Of a stretch of DNA of 14,103 nucleotides, positions 7,702 to 14,103 are shown in pieces. The notes beneath the pieces are model-generated. The model was not told where the DNA came from. It saw only the letters and a program-made list of their open reading frames with translations, and did no database searches. The translations under genes were made by a program, and so were the position numbers. The stretch lies in assembly GCA_009783365.1 (NCBI GenBank), contig WRHG01000034.1, positions 1-14,103 of the forward strand, in the 5' to 3' direction. The first letter of the stretch is position 1, and the number at the start of each line of letters is the position of its first letter. The DNA comes from Clostridia bacterium. GTDB lineage: Bacteria; Bacillota_A; Clostridia; Christensenellales; Aristaeellaceae.

Positions 7702-7715
7702 TGAATAATAATGCA
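7702..7715. promoter_or_regulatory. ARG box (ArgR/AhrC operator) at the arg transcription start
   Basis: TGAATAATAATGCA differs at one position from the enteric consensus TGAATWWWWATTCA and fits the Bacillus AhrC-type core, which allows G or T at that position. It sits just after the -10, at the expected transcription start. Arginine-bound repressor should block initiation of argGCJBDF from here. The repressor gene is not in the window. Confidence 0.75.
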
Positions 7716-7719
7716 TTTT

Positions 7720-7724
7720 GGAGG
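7720..7724 (+). promoter_or_regulatory. Ribosome binding site of argG
   Basis: GGAGG nine bases before ATG at 7734. The in-frame ATG at 7701 lies upstream of it, inside the operator, and lacks a binding site, so it is not the start. Confidence 0.85.
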
Positions 7725-7733
7725 ATTGAAAAC

Positions 7734-8963
7734 ATGACCATGAAGATAAAGCAAAACATCCAAAAAGTGGTGCTGGCCTATTCCGGAGGGCTGGACACTT
7801 CCATCATTATTCCCTGGCTGAAGGAGAATTACTCCGGTTGCAAAGTCATTGCCGTATCCGGAGACGTTGGCCAGGGAACGGAGTTGGACGGCCTTGAGGA
7901 AAAGGCACTGAAAACAGGAGCAAGCAAACTCTATGTGGAGGACCTAAAGGAGGAGTTTATCACCGAATTTATTTTTCCGACGATGCAGGCAGGCGCGGTG
8001 TATGAGGGTGAGTACTTATTGGGCACCAGCTTTGCGCGGCCTATTATTGCCAGGCGCGTGGCGGAGATTGCCGAGCGGGAGGGAGCCGACGCTATCTGCC
8101 ATGGCTGCACCGGCAAAGGCAACGACCAGGTTCGTTTCGAATTAACCATCAAAGCGTTTGCTCCGGAGATGGCCATTATCGCTCCTTGGAGGGAATGGAC
8201 CATTAAGAGCCGGGAGGAGGAGATTGATTATGCGGAGGCCCGTCATATACCGCTGAAAATCAGCCGCCAAACCAATTACAGTAAGGATAAAAACCTTTGG
8301 CATCTCTCTCACGAGGGCTTGGATTTGGAGGATCCCGCTAACGAACCCCAGTACCATAAGCCGGGCTTTCTCGAAATGTGTGTTTCACCGGAACAGGCGC
8401 CGGACGTTCCCGCCTATGTGAACATTTCCTTTGATAGGGGCATCCCCACGGCGGTGGACGGTATCAAACTGTCCCCGGTGGCACTGATGGATACACTGAA
8501 CCGAAAGGGAGGCGAGAACGGTGTCGGCTTGTGCGATCTGGTTGAAAACCGATTGGTGGGCATGAAGAGCCGAGGTGTGTATGAAACACCAGGCGGGACG
8601 ATCCTTTATCGGGCTCATCAAGTGCTGGAAAGCCTTTGCCTGGACCGGGACACCCAGCATTATAAGGCCCTGGTAGGCCAGCGATATGCGGAGCTGGTGT
8701 ACTTCGGCCAGTGGTTTACGCCCCTCCGGGAGGCCCTCGCCGCCTTTGTAGCCGAAACCCAGAAGACCGTCACCGGGGACGTGAGGCTGAAACTTTACAA
8801 AGGCAATATAATGAGCGCCGGGGTCACATCTCCCTATTCCCTGTATAGCGAGGAAATCGCCACCTTTGGGCGGGACGACGTATACAATCAAAAGGACGCC
8901 GCTGGCTTCATCAACCTCTTTGGCCTGCCCGTTACGGCCCGGGCAAGGCTGGGAAAGAAGTAG
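7734..8963 (+). CDS. argG: Argininosuccinate synthase
   Basis: Cytosolic enzyme joining citrulline and aspartate with ATP cleavage to AMP and PPi, the penultimate step of arginine synthesis. The 409-residue length is normal. The PP-loop AYSGGLDTS is at 15-23, [13 protein letters not shown] at 124-136, and the [14 protein letters not shown] block near 182-195 forms part of the substrate region. ATG at 7734 is chosen because GGAGG precedes it by nine bases; the ATG at 7701 falls in the repressor site. It leads the operon, with argC only 3 bases after its stop. It is unusual that argG comes first without argH beside it; argH may lie beyond the window or elsewhere in the genome. All signature residues are intact. 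Confidence 0.98.
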   Translation: MTMKIKQNIQKVVLAYSGGLDTSIIIPWLKENYSGCKVIAVSGDVGQGTELDGLEEKALKTGASKLYVEDLKEEFITEFIFPTMQAGAVYEGEYLLGTSFARPIIARRVAEIAEREGADAICHGCTGKGNDQVRFELTIKAFAPEMAIIAPWREWTIKSREEEIDYAEARHIPLKISRQTNYSKDKNLWHLSHEGLDLEDPANEPQYHKPGFLEMCVSPEQAPDVPAYVNISFDRGIPTAVDGIKLSPVALMDTLNRKGGENGVGLCDLVENRLVGMKSRGVYETPGGTILYRAHQVLESLCLDRDTQHYKALVGQRYAELVYFGQWFTPLREALAAFVAETQKTVTGDVRLKLYKGNIMSAGVTSPYSLYSEEIATFGRDDVYNQKDAAGFINLFGLPVTARARLGKK

Positions 8964-8966
8964 CCT

Positions 8967-9980
8967 ATGCCAAGTATCTTTCTGGATGGAAATCAGGGAA
9001 CCACGGGCTTGCGCCTGCAGGAACGGATGGCGGCCCGCCCCGATCTGAGGCTCCTCACCCTTTCTGAGGAGCACCGCAAAAGCCTGCCTCACCGGGTAGC
9101 CATGATTAAAAAGGCGGATATCGCTTTCCTTTGCCTGCCGGATGAGTCAAGCCGGGAGTTGGTGGGAGCCATTCGCGCCCAGGTGGATAAACCCGGCGGC
9201 ATTGTCATTGACACATCCACGGCTCACCGAACAGCGCTTGATTTTGCCTATGGCTTTCCGGAACTGGATTATAAATTTCGCAATGCTATCCAAAACGCTA
9301 AACGTATCGCTATACCCGGCTGTCATGCCAGCGGAGCCGTGGCACTGTTGTACCCTTTGTTGAAGGAGAGGGTTCTTGCCCCCGAGGCGCCCGTCGCGAT
9401 TACCTCTATCACCGGATACAGCGGCGGAGGGAAGGCTATGATCGCCCAGTACCAGGCATCCGACAGGGACCCGGCTTTAGCCCTGCCCCGTCCTTATGCT
9501 GTGGGCCAGACCCACAAGCACTTGGCAGAGATCATGGAAATATGCGGCTTGCGGCGGCCGCCGGTGCTTCAGCCTATTGTATGCGATTTTTACAGCGGCA
9601 TGTTAGTAGGTATACCCCTTATTAGGGAATGGTTTGACAATATAGGTGCAGCAGGAGCTCAGGGCGGGGTGAATTTCCTCACCAACCTGTACCGGGACCA
9701 TTATGCGGGCCAAAATCTTATCTCCGTATTAGCCCCCAACCGGGAAGCCTATGTGAACCCATGCGCTCTAACGGGCTTGGATAACATGCAGATTTTCGTT
9801 ACCGGCAACGATGAGCGCATGATTGCATATGCGCGTTTCGATAACCTGGGCAAGGGCTCTTCCGGAGCGGCGGTTCAGTGCATGAACCTTCGTCTGGGTA
9901 TTCCGGAGGAGACAGGGCTTGTGTGGAGAGAAATGCGGGATGTCAATAAAGAAGTTAATTCCACCCGCAAGGAGGTATGA
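8967..9980 (+). CDS. argC: N-acetyl-gamma-glutamyl-phosphate reductase, type 2
   Basis: NADPH-dependent reductase converting N-acetylglutamyl phosphate to N-acetylglutamate semialdehyde. The 337-residue protein begins FLDGNQGTTGLRL, with the nucleotide-binding glycines at 8-14. It has DTSTAHR at 82-88, GFPELD at 96-101, the catalytic Cys119 in IPGCHASGA, and SGYSGGGKA-like residues at 149-157 (TGYSGGGKA). These short-loop features mark the type 2 form (TIGR01851-like) rather than the more common type 1. His at 120 and Ala-Ser at 121-122 replace the usual YPTG after the catalytic Cys. It starts 3 bases after the argG stop with only a purine-rich GGAAAGAAG ahead, so it may depend on translational coupling. 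Its TGA stop overlaps an ATG of the next gene. Confidence 0.95.
   Translation: MPSIFLDGNQGTTGLRLQERMAARPDLRLLTLSEEHRKSLPHRVAMIKKADIAFLCLPDESSRELVGAIRAQVDKPGGIVIDTSTAHRTALDFAYGFPELDYKFRNAIQNAKRIAIPGCHASGAVALLYPLLKERVLAPEAPVAITSITGYSGGGKAMIAQYQASDRDPALALPRPYAVGQTHKHLAEIMEICGLRRPPVLQPIVCDFYSGMLVGIPLIREWFDNIGAAGAQGGVNFLTNLYRDHYAGQNLISVLAPNREAYVNPCALTGLDNMQIFVTGNDERMIAYARFDNLGKGSSGAAVQCMNLRLGIPEETGLVWREMRDVNKEVNSTRKEV
9971..9975 (+). promoter_or_regulatory. Ribosome binding site deciding the argJ start
   Basis: GGAGG inside the end of argC. It is only one base from the ATG at 9977, which overlaps the argC stop, but seven bases from the ATG at 9983. Spacing favours 9983. Confidence 0.75.
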
Positions 9981-9982
9981 AC

Positions 9983-11239
9983 ATGAGTGCAACCGGAACG
10001 GGAGCCGGGTCCAGTGGCGAAGCCTCTGGCGGGGGAGTTACTTTGGCAAAGGGCTTTCGTGCTGCAGGGGAACATCTGGGTATCCGGAAGAATAGGGAGA
10101 AGCGGGATACGGCGCTGATCGTCAGCGATGTACGGGCCGCCGCAGCCTGCTGCTACACCTCAAATATGGTGCAGGGCGCGCCTCTGCTGGTCACCCGGGA
10201 GAATACCGCGGACGGGTATGCCCAGGCATTGATCTGCAACAGTGGTAACGCCAATACCTGCAACGCCAACGGCGTGGAGATCGCCAGGGGCATGTGCGGC
10301 TTGGCGGCCCGGTACACCGGGGTGAAAGCACAGGACGTAATCGTCGCCTCAACGGGGGTGATCGGGCAACCCATGTCACTCCTTCCCTTTGAAAACGGCA
10401 TGGGCAGGCTGGCGGGTTCCCTCTCCGCGGATCCTCTGGGGAGCCGATTGGCGGCGGAAGCCATCATGACCACGGATACCGTCCCGAAGGAAGCGTCGGC
10501 ATCTTTCTTCCTGGGCGGAAAGCCTTGTGTCCTGGGAGGCATTGCCAAGGGCTCGGGCATGATTAACCCTAACATGGCTACCATGCTCTGTTTTCTCACA
10601 ACAGATGCAGCCATTACGTCGGCTCTTTTGCAGCAGAGCCTTTCGACGGTGGTGCCGGATACCTTTAATATGCTTTCCATTGATGGGGATACCTCTACAA
10701 ACGATATGGTCAGCATCCTGGCAAACGGCATGGCGGGCAATCCTGTTGTGAACAATCCGGACAGTGAGGATTACAAAACCTTTACAGACGGTCTGCGGAC
10801 TGTGTGCGAGCGCCTTTGCCGCCTCATGGCCAGGGATGGGGAAGGCGCCACCAAACTGATCACTTGCCGTATTACAGGCGCGGCAGACAGGGAGACCGCT
10901 AGAGCCGGGGCCAAGAGCGTGATCCGATCCACCCTCGTCAAGGCGGCCCTCTTCGGCGCAGATGCCAATTGGGGCCGGGTGCTCTGCGCGCTGGGCAACA
11001 GCGGCGCGGCCATTGACGTTGCCAAGATCGACGTGGATTTTGCCAGCGGGTTGGGTACCGTTGCAGTGTGCCGTCAGGGAGCGGGGGTGCCCTTTGAGGA
11101 AGGTTTTGCTAAAACCGTGCTGTCAGAAGAAAACATCGATATCAATGTTTGCTTGGGCAGCGGCTGCCTGTCGGCCGTAGCTTGGGGCTGTGACCTGACT
11201 TACGATTATGTGAGGATCAACGGGGATTATCGGACGTAA
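9983..11239 (+). CDS. argJ: Glutamate N-acetyltransferase / ornithine acetyltransferase
   Basis: Transfers the acetyl group from N-acetylornithine to glutamate, releasing ornithine and regenerating N-acetylglutamate; some homologues also use acetyl-CoA. The 418-residue precursor carries the self-cleavage site KGSGMINPNMATML at 189-202, cut before Thr200, which becomes the nucleophile; this yields alpha and beta chains. Other landmarks are SGNANTCNANG (87-97), STGVIG (123-128), SIDGDTSTND (232-241), ADANWGRV (326-333) and the C-terminal YVRINGDYRT. The first 17 residues are rich in Gly, Ser and Ala and longer than usual before VTLAKGFRAAG. ATG at 9983 is favoured by ribosome-site spacing; ATG at 9977 would add two residues. 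Whether it is mono- or bifunctional cannot be told from sequence; no separate argA is in the window. Confidence 0.97.
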   Translation: MSATGTGAGSSGEASGGGVTLAKGFRAAGEHLGIRKNREKRDTALIVSDVRAAAACCYTSNMVQGAPLLVTRENTADGYAQALICNSGNANTCNANGVEIARGMCGLAARYTGVKAQDVIVASTGVIGQPMSLLPFENGMGRLAGSLSADPLGSRLAAEAIMTTDTVPKEASASFFLGGKPCVLGGIAKGSGMINPNMATMLCFLTTDAAITSALLQQSLSTVVPDTFNMLSIDGDTSTNDMVSILANGMAGNPVVNNPDSEDYKTFTDGLRTVCERLCRLMARDGEGATKLITCRITGAADRETARAGAKSVIRSTLVKAALFGADANWGRVLCALGNSGAAIDVAKIDVDFASGLGTVAVCRQGAGVPFEEGFAKTVLSEENIDINVCLGSGCLSAVAWGCDLTYDYVRINGDYRT

Positions 11240-11252
11240 AGGAGTTTGCTCA

Positions 11253-12104
11253 ATGACCATCGCTCAGCGGGCGGAGGTGCTGATTCAGGCCCTCCCTTAT
11301 ATTCAAAAATACAACGGTAAAATTGTAGTGATCAAATATGGCGGCAGCGCTATGCTCAGCGAGGGGCTGAAAAAAGCAGTCATAGGCGATCTGCTGCTAT
11401 TGCAGCTGGTGGGTATGCGAGTGGTGCTGGTCCACGGAGGCGGGCCCGAAATCAGCGAATTGCTAAAAAAATTGGGCAAGAAAACCGAGTTTGTGGATGG
11501 CCTTCGGGTTACGGATGCGGAGACCGCCGATGTGGTGCAGATGGTGCTGGCGGGTAAAGTAGGCAAGGGGCTGGTGAGCGCCATCCAGGCTATCGGTGGC
11601 ATGGCCATGGGCTTATGCGGCATGGACGGACATATGATTGAAGCAAGGCAACTTGATGAACGGCACGGCTTCGTCGGCGAAATTACCCACATTAACGCCA
11701 AGCCCATTCTGGACGTACTGGATGCGGGCTACATTCCGGTTATCTCCACCATCGGCTGCGATCGGGAAGGAAATACCTACAACATCAACGCGGACACCGC
11801 TGCCGCTCACATTGCCGCGGAGTTAAAGGCCGAGAGCCTTATCAGCATGACTGATATCCGCGGCATCCTGCGCGATCCCGCCGATGAAAATAGCCTGATC
11901 CCTTTCATTCATGTCAGCGAGGCCCCCGCCCTCATCGGGGAGGGCATTATCTCCGGCGGCATGATCCCAAAGGCGGAATGCTGCATCGAGGCGATCCGTC
12001 GCGGTGTGCGTAAGGTCTTCATCCTGGATGGCCGCGTCCCTCACGCCATCCTGATCGAATGCCTTACGGACGAAGGCCTGGGAACGATGTTTACGGGGGA
12101 ATGA
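11253..12104 (+). CDS. argB: Acetylglutamate kinase
   Basis: Phosphorylates N-acetylglutamate with ATP, normally the feedback-controlled step when ArgJ recycles acetyl groups. It has 283 residues of the amino acid kinase fold: VIKYGGSAM at 26-34 (Lys28, phosphate-binding glycines), HGGGPEIS at 61-68, NINADTAAAHIA at 177-188, and SGGMIPK at 234-240. The N-terminal stretch of about 20 residues before the first strand (AEVLIQALPYIQKY) matches the extra helix found in arginine-inhibited hexameric kinases. The C-terminal DGRVPHAILIE and TDEGLGTMF match the arginine-site region as I know it. AAAGGAG lies eight bases before the ATG. The gap from argJ is 13 bases. Arginine inhibition is inferred from family knowledge. 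Confidence 0.97.
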   Translation: MTIAQRAEVLIQALPYIQKYNGKIVVIKYGGSAMLSEGLKKAVIGDLLLLQLVGMRVVLVHGGGPEISELLKKLGKKTEFVDGLRVTDAETADVVQMVLAGKVGKGLVSAIQAIGGMAMGLCGMDGHMIEARQLDERHGFVGEITHINAKPILDVLDAGYIPVISTIGCDREGNTYNINADTAAAHIAAELKAESLISMTDIRGILRDPADENSLIPFIHVSEAPALIGEGIISGGMIPKAECCIEAIRRGVRKVFILDGRVPHAILIECLTDEGLGTMFTGE

Positions 12105-12118
12105 CCATGGTTTGCCCG

Positions 12119-12125
12119 AAAGGAG
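12119..12125 (+). promoter_or_regulatory. Ribosome binding site deciding the argD start
   Basis: AAAGGAG eight bases before ATG at 12134. In-frame ATGs at 12059, 12101 and 12107 lie upstream of this site; 12101 overlaps the argB stop but has only a G-rich run ahead of it. Confidence 0.75.
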
Positions 12126-12133
12126 TATACATC

Positions 12134-13387
12134 ATGTGCACAGCAGGAGCAGGAGAGGATTTCAGGGACACAGCCCCAACCTTGGACCGGCAATATATTG
12201 CCAACACATACGCCCGCTTTGACGTTACCTTTGTGCGGGGTAAGGGATGCCACTTATACGATGAAAATGGAAAACAGTATATTGACATGGGCAGCGGTAT
12301 CGCGGTCAGCGCACTGGGCCATAGGGACGGGGTCTGGGAAGAGGCGGTTTGCGGGCAGGTGAGAACCCTTGCGCATGCCAGTAATCTGTACTATACCATT
12401 CCTCAAACAGTTCTGGCAGAAAAGCTTTGCGGGCATTCCGGCATGAAGAAGGCGTTCTTCTGTAACTCCGGTGCGGAAGCCAATGAATGCCTCATCAAAG
12501 CTGCCCGGAAGTATGCCGCTGACAGAGCCGGGCTCTGGGTAAACTCTCCCGTGGCGGGCGAATCCGGCGGAACCGGTGCGGAAGGAGGCTCGGCTGCCCC
12601 GGTGATCTGTACCTTGGAGGGCAGTTTTCACGGCCGCACCATCGCCACCCTGGCTGCCAGCGGCCAGGACGCGCTCCACCGTGACTTTGGTCCCTTTCCG
12701 GCCGGTTTTGTCCATGTGCCGCCCAACGACATACAAGCGCTGGATACGGCTCTGCAGGGAAAGGGAGTCTGCGCCCTTCTGCTGGAAACCATCCAGGGGG
12801 AAGGAGGAATTGTGCCCCTCAGCGCGGAGTATTTACGATCCGCCCGGCGTATCACCCAAGAGCGGGACTGCCTGCTGCTGGTGGACGAGGTGCAGACCGG
12901 CATGGGCCGCACGGGCAAATTGTTCGGCTACCAGCATTTTGGGATTCTGCCGGACGGGATTTCTCTTGCGAAGGGCCTGGCAGGCGGTCTGCCCATGGGC
13001 GCTTGCCTGTTGGGTGAAAAGCTGGCGGACACCCTTGTCCCCGGCAGCCACGGTTCCACCTTCGGAGGGAACCCCGTATGCGCGGCGGGAGCCATTGCCG
13101 TGCTGGACCGGATGACAGAGGGTTTTTTAGCCGATGTAGCCGCCAAGGGTGCGTTTCTCCGTAAAGAGTTAGAGGCTCTGCCGGGAGTGACGGGCGTATC
13201 CGGCATAGGGCTGATGCTGGGCGTAGAAGGTCGGAGGGACGCCAGGGAATGGGCGCGGGCACTGCTGGCCCGCGGAGTTGTAACCCTCACCGCCAAGCAT
13301 AAGCTGCGCTTGTTGCCGCCCTTGACCATCCCCTTCGCGGAGTTGGAAAAGGCCGTGGCGATCATCAAGGAGGAGAACAGGGGGTAA
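12134..13387 (+). CDS. argD: Acetylornithine aminotransferase
   Basis: PLP-dependent class III aminotransferase converting N-acetylglutamate semialdehyde to N-acetylornithine with glutamate as donor. It has 417 residues from ATG 12134. It shows NSGAEANE at 111-118, SFHGRTIATLAASGQ at 164-178, the ETIQGEGG block at 218-225, DEVQTGMGRTG at 251-261 (Asp251 binding the PLP ring) and Lys280 in SLAKGLAGG as the Schiff-base lysine; GSTFGGNP at 307-314 follows. Between KYAADRAG and the VICTLEGSFHGRT strand there is an extra Gly/Ser/Glu-rich stretch of about 20 residues (about 134-155) that most ArgD proteins lack. The ATG at 12101 overlapping the argB stop is an alternative start. In some bacteria this enzyme also serves lysine synthesis (DapC role); the context here points to arginine. 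Confidence 0.96.
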   Translation: MCTAGAGEDFRDTAPTLDRQYIANTYARFDVTFVRGKGCHLYDENGKQYIDMGSGIAVSALGHRDGVWEEAVCGQVRTLAHASNLYYTIPQTVLAEKLCGHSGMKKAFFCNSGAEANECLIKAARKYAADRAGLWVNSPVAGESGGTGAEGGSAAPVICTLEGSFHGRTIATLAASGQDALHRDFGPFPAGFVHVPPNDIQALDTALQGKGVCALLLETIQGEGGIVPLSAEYLRSARRITQERDCLLLVDEVQTGMGRTGKLFGYQHFGILPDGISLAKGLAGGLPMGACLLGEKLADTLVPGSHGSTFGGNPVCAAGAIAVLDRMTEGFLADVAAKGAFLRKELEALPGVTGVSGIGLMLGVEGRRDAREWARALLARGVVTLTAKHKLRLLPPLTIPFAELEKAVAIIKEENRG

Positions 13388-13400
13388 TCCCTGCTCCCGG

Positions 13401-13406
13401 AAGGAG
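13401..13406 (+). promoter_or_regulatory. Ribosome binding site deciding the argF start
   Basis: AAGGAG one base before ATG at 13408 and seven bases before the in-frame ATG at 13414; spacing favours 13414. The arrangement is nearly identical to the one before argJ. Confidence 0.75.
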
Positions 13407-13413
13407 TATGAAC

Positions 13414-14103
13414 ATGACGATAAACCAGGACGGAATGCGGGTACGGGAACAAGGCCCCTGTCATTTGCTGAAGCTGGGTGACTTAAGCCCGGAGGAGATC
13501 CTGAGCATTCTAGGCTTAGCGGATCAGCTTAAGTATGAGCGGGCCCACAATATCAGCCACCCGCTGTTGAAGGGGAAGACCCTGGGCATGATATTCCAAA
13601 AGGCCAGTACCCGTACCCGAGTCAGCTTTGAGGTGGGTATGGCCCAATTGGGAGGTGTCGCGTTGTTTTTAAGCGGCCGGGATCTGCAGATCGGCCGGGG
13701 TGAACCTATCCAGGACACCGCCCGGGTGCTGAGCCGTTATGTGGACGGGCTGATGATTCGCACCTTCGCCCAGCGGGAGGCGGAGGACCTGGCCAGATAT
13801 GGCAGCGTTCCGGTCATCAATGGATTGACGGATTATGCCCATCCCTGTCAGGTGCTGGCCGATCTCATGACCGTCCGCGAACACAAGGGCAAATTCAAGG
13901 GACTAAAGCTGTGTTACATCGGCGATGGCAACAACATGATGAACTCCCTCATTGTGGGTGGTTTAAAGGTCGGCATGAAGGTTTCGGTCGCCTGCCCCGA
14001 AGGGTACGACCCGGCGCCCGAAGTGTTGGAATTTGCAGAGAAGCACGAGCATTTTTCCCTTGTACGCGATCCCCAAACAGCCGCCAAATCGGCCGACGTC
14101 GTC
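13414..14103 (+). CDS. argF: Ornithine carbamoyltransferase, 3'-truncated by window edge
   Basis: Makes citrulline from ornithine and carbamoyl phosphate in the cytosol. The frame stays open to the window end, giving 230 codons of an expected ~305-320. The carbamoyl-phosphate site FQKASTRTRVSFE is at 61-73 (S65-T-R-T-R69), RTF at 116-118, and HPCQVLADLMT at 143-153; the second domain starts with LCYIGDGNNMMNSL at 166-179. HPCQ is the ornithine-type version, unlike the HPTQ of aspartate enzymes. The ornithine SMG loop and the HCLP region lie beyond the window. It follows argD by 26 bases with AAGGAG seven bases before the chosen ATG. The Gln-Lys-Ala preceding STRTR varies slightly from the more usual Glu-Lys-Ser/Pro. 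argF versus argI naming is by operon position. Confidence 0.96.
   Translation, partial: MTINQDGMRVREQGPCHLLKLGDLSPEEILSILGLADQLKYERAHNISHPLLKGKTLGMIFQKASTRTRVSFEVGMAQLGGVALFLSGRDLQIGRGEPIQDTARVLSRYVDGLMIRTFAQREAEDLARYGSVPVINGLTDYAHPCQVLADLMTVREHKGKFKGLKLCYIGDGNNMMNSLIVGGLKVGMKVSVACPEGYDPAPEVLEFAEKHEHFSLVRDPQTAAKSADVV

Noticed and set aside
7699..7733. T-box, riboswitch or attenuator ahead of argG
   Set aside because: The predicted leader is only about 29 bases, too short for these structures.
8385..9092. 235-codon open frame on the minus strand
   Set aside because: It lies antisense to argG and argC, which have intact family motifs; its translation shows no recognisable domain.
10153..10755. 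200-codon open frame on the minus strand opposite argJ
   Set aside because: It is a shadow of the codon pattern of argJ; no ribosome site or domain seen.
1..14103. CRISPR arrays, tRNA or rRNA genes, insertion sequences, or a wholly new defence-type system
   Set aside because: No regular spaced repeats, tRNA-like folds, transposase motifs or terminal inverted repeats were seen; nearly all bases belong to recognisable chromosomal genes.

Overview
The window looks like a piece of a chromosome from a low-to-mid GC Gram-positive bacterium, most likely in the Clostridia. The signs are strong AGGAGG-type ribosome binding sites ahead of most genes, tightly packed co-directional genes, AT-rich promoters in otherwise fairly GC-rich DNA, an AhrC/ArgR-like operator, and a condensation-fold acetyltransferase next to a DUF6320-like membrane protein, a pairing I recall from Clostridia. 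The genus cannot be read from the sequence. I see no mobile elements, RNA genes or CRISPR arrays.

Left part (1-945, + strand): the 3' portion of an EamA/DMT-type membrane transporter gene whose start lies outside the window. It converges on, and overlaps by 12 bp, the last gene of a leftward operon.

Middle part (7529 down to 934, - strand): a five-gene operon in the order MoxR-type AAA+ ATPase, DUF58 protein, TgpA-like membrane transglutaminase, condensation-fold (alcohol acetyltransferase-like) protein, and a small polytopic DUF6320-like membrane protein. The first three are a widespread trio linked to assembly or modification of cell-surface or secreted proteins. The last two are coupled to it by an ATGA stop/start overlap and a 29-bp overlap, which suggests one transcript. 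A good sigma-A-type promoter reads into moxR.

Intergenic 7557-7733: divergent promoters. The rightward one has TTGACA/CATAAT elements overlapped by two palindromes resembling ARG boxes, so the arginine repressor is the expected regulator.

Right part (7734-14103, + strand): an arginine biosynthesis operon argG-argC-argJ-argB-argD-argF, with argF cut by the window end. ArgJ recycles the acetyl group (ornithine acetyltransferase); ArgB phosphorylates N-acetylglutamate; ArgC reduces it; ArgD transaminates; ArgF makes citrulline; ArgG makes argininosuccinate. argH and argR are not in the window. ArgC is of the short type 2 form, and ArgB has the N-terminal helix typical of arginine-inhibited enzymes.

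I found no convincing evidence of a wholly undescribed system. The most distinctive arrangement is the MoxR/DUF58/transglutaminase module extended by the acetyltransferase and DUF6320-like genes.
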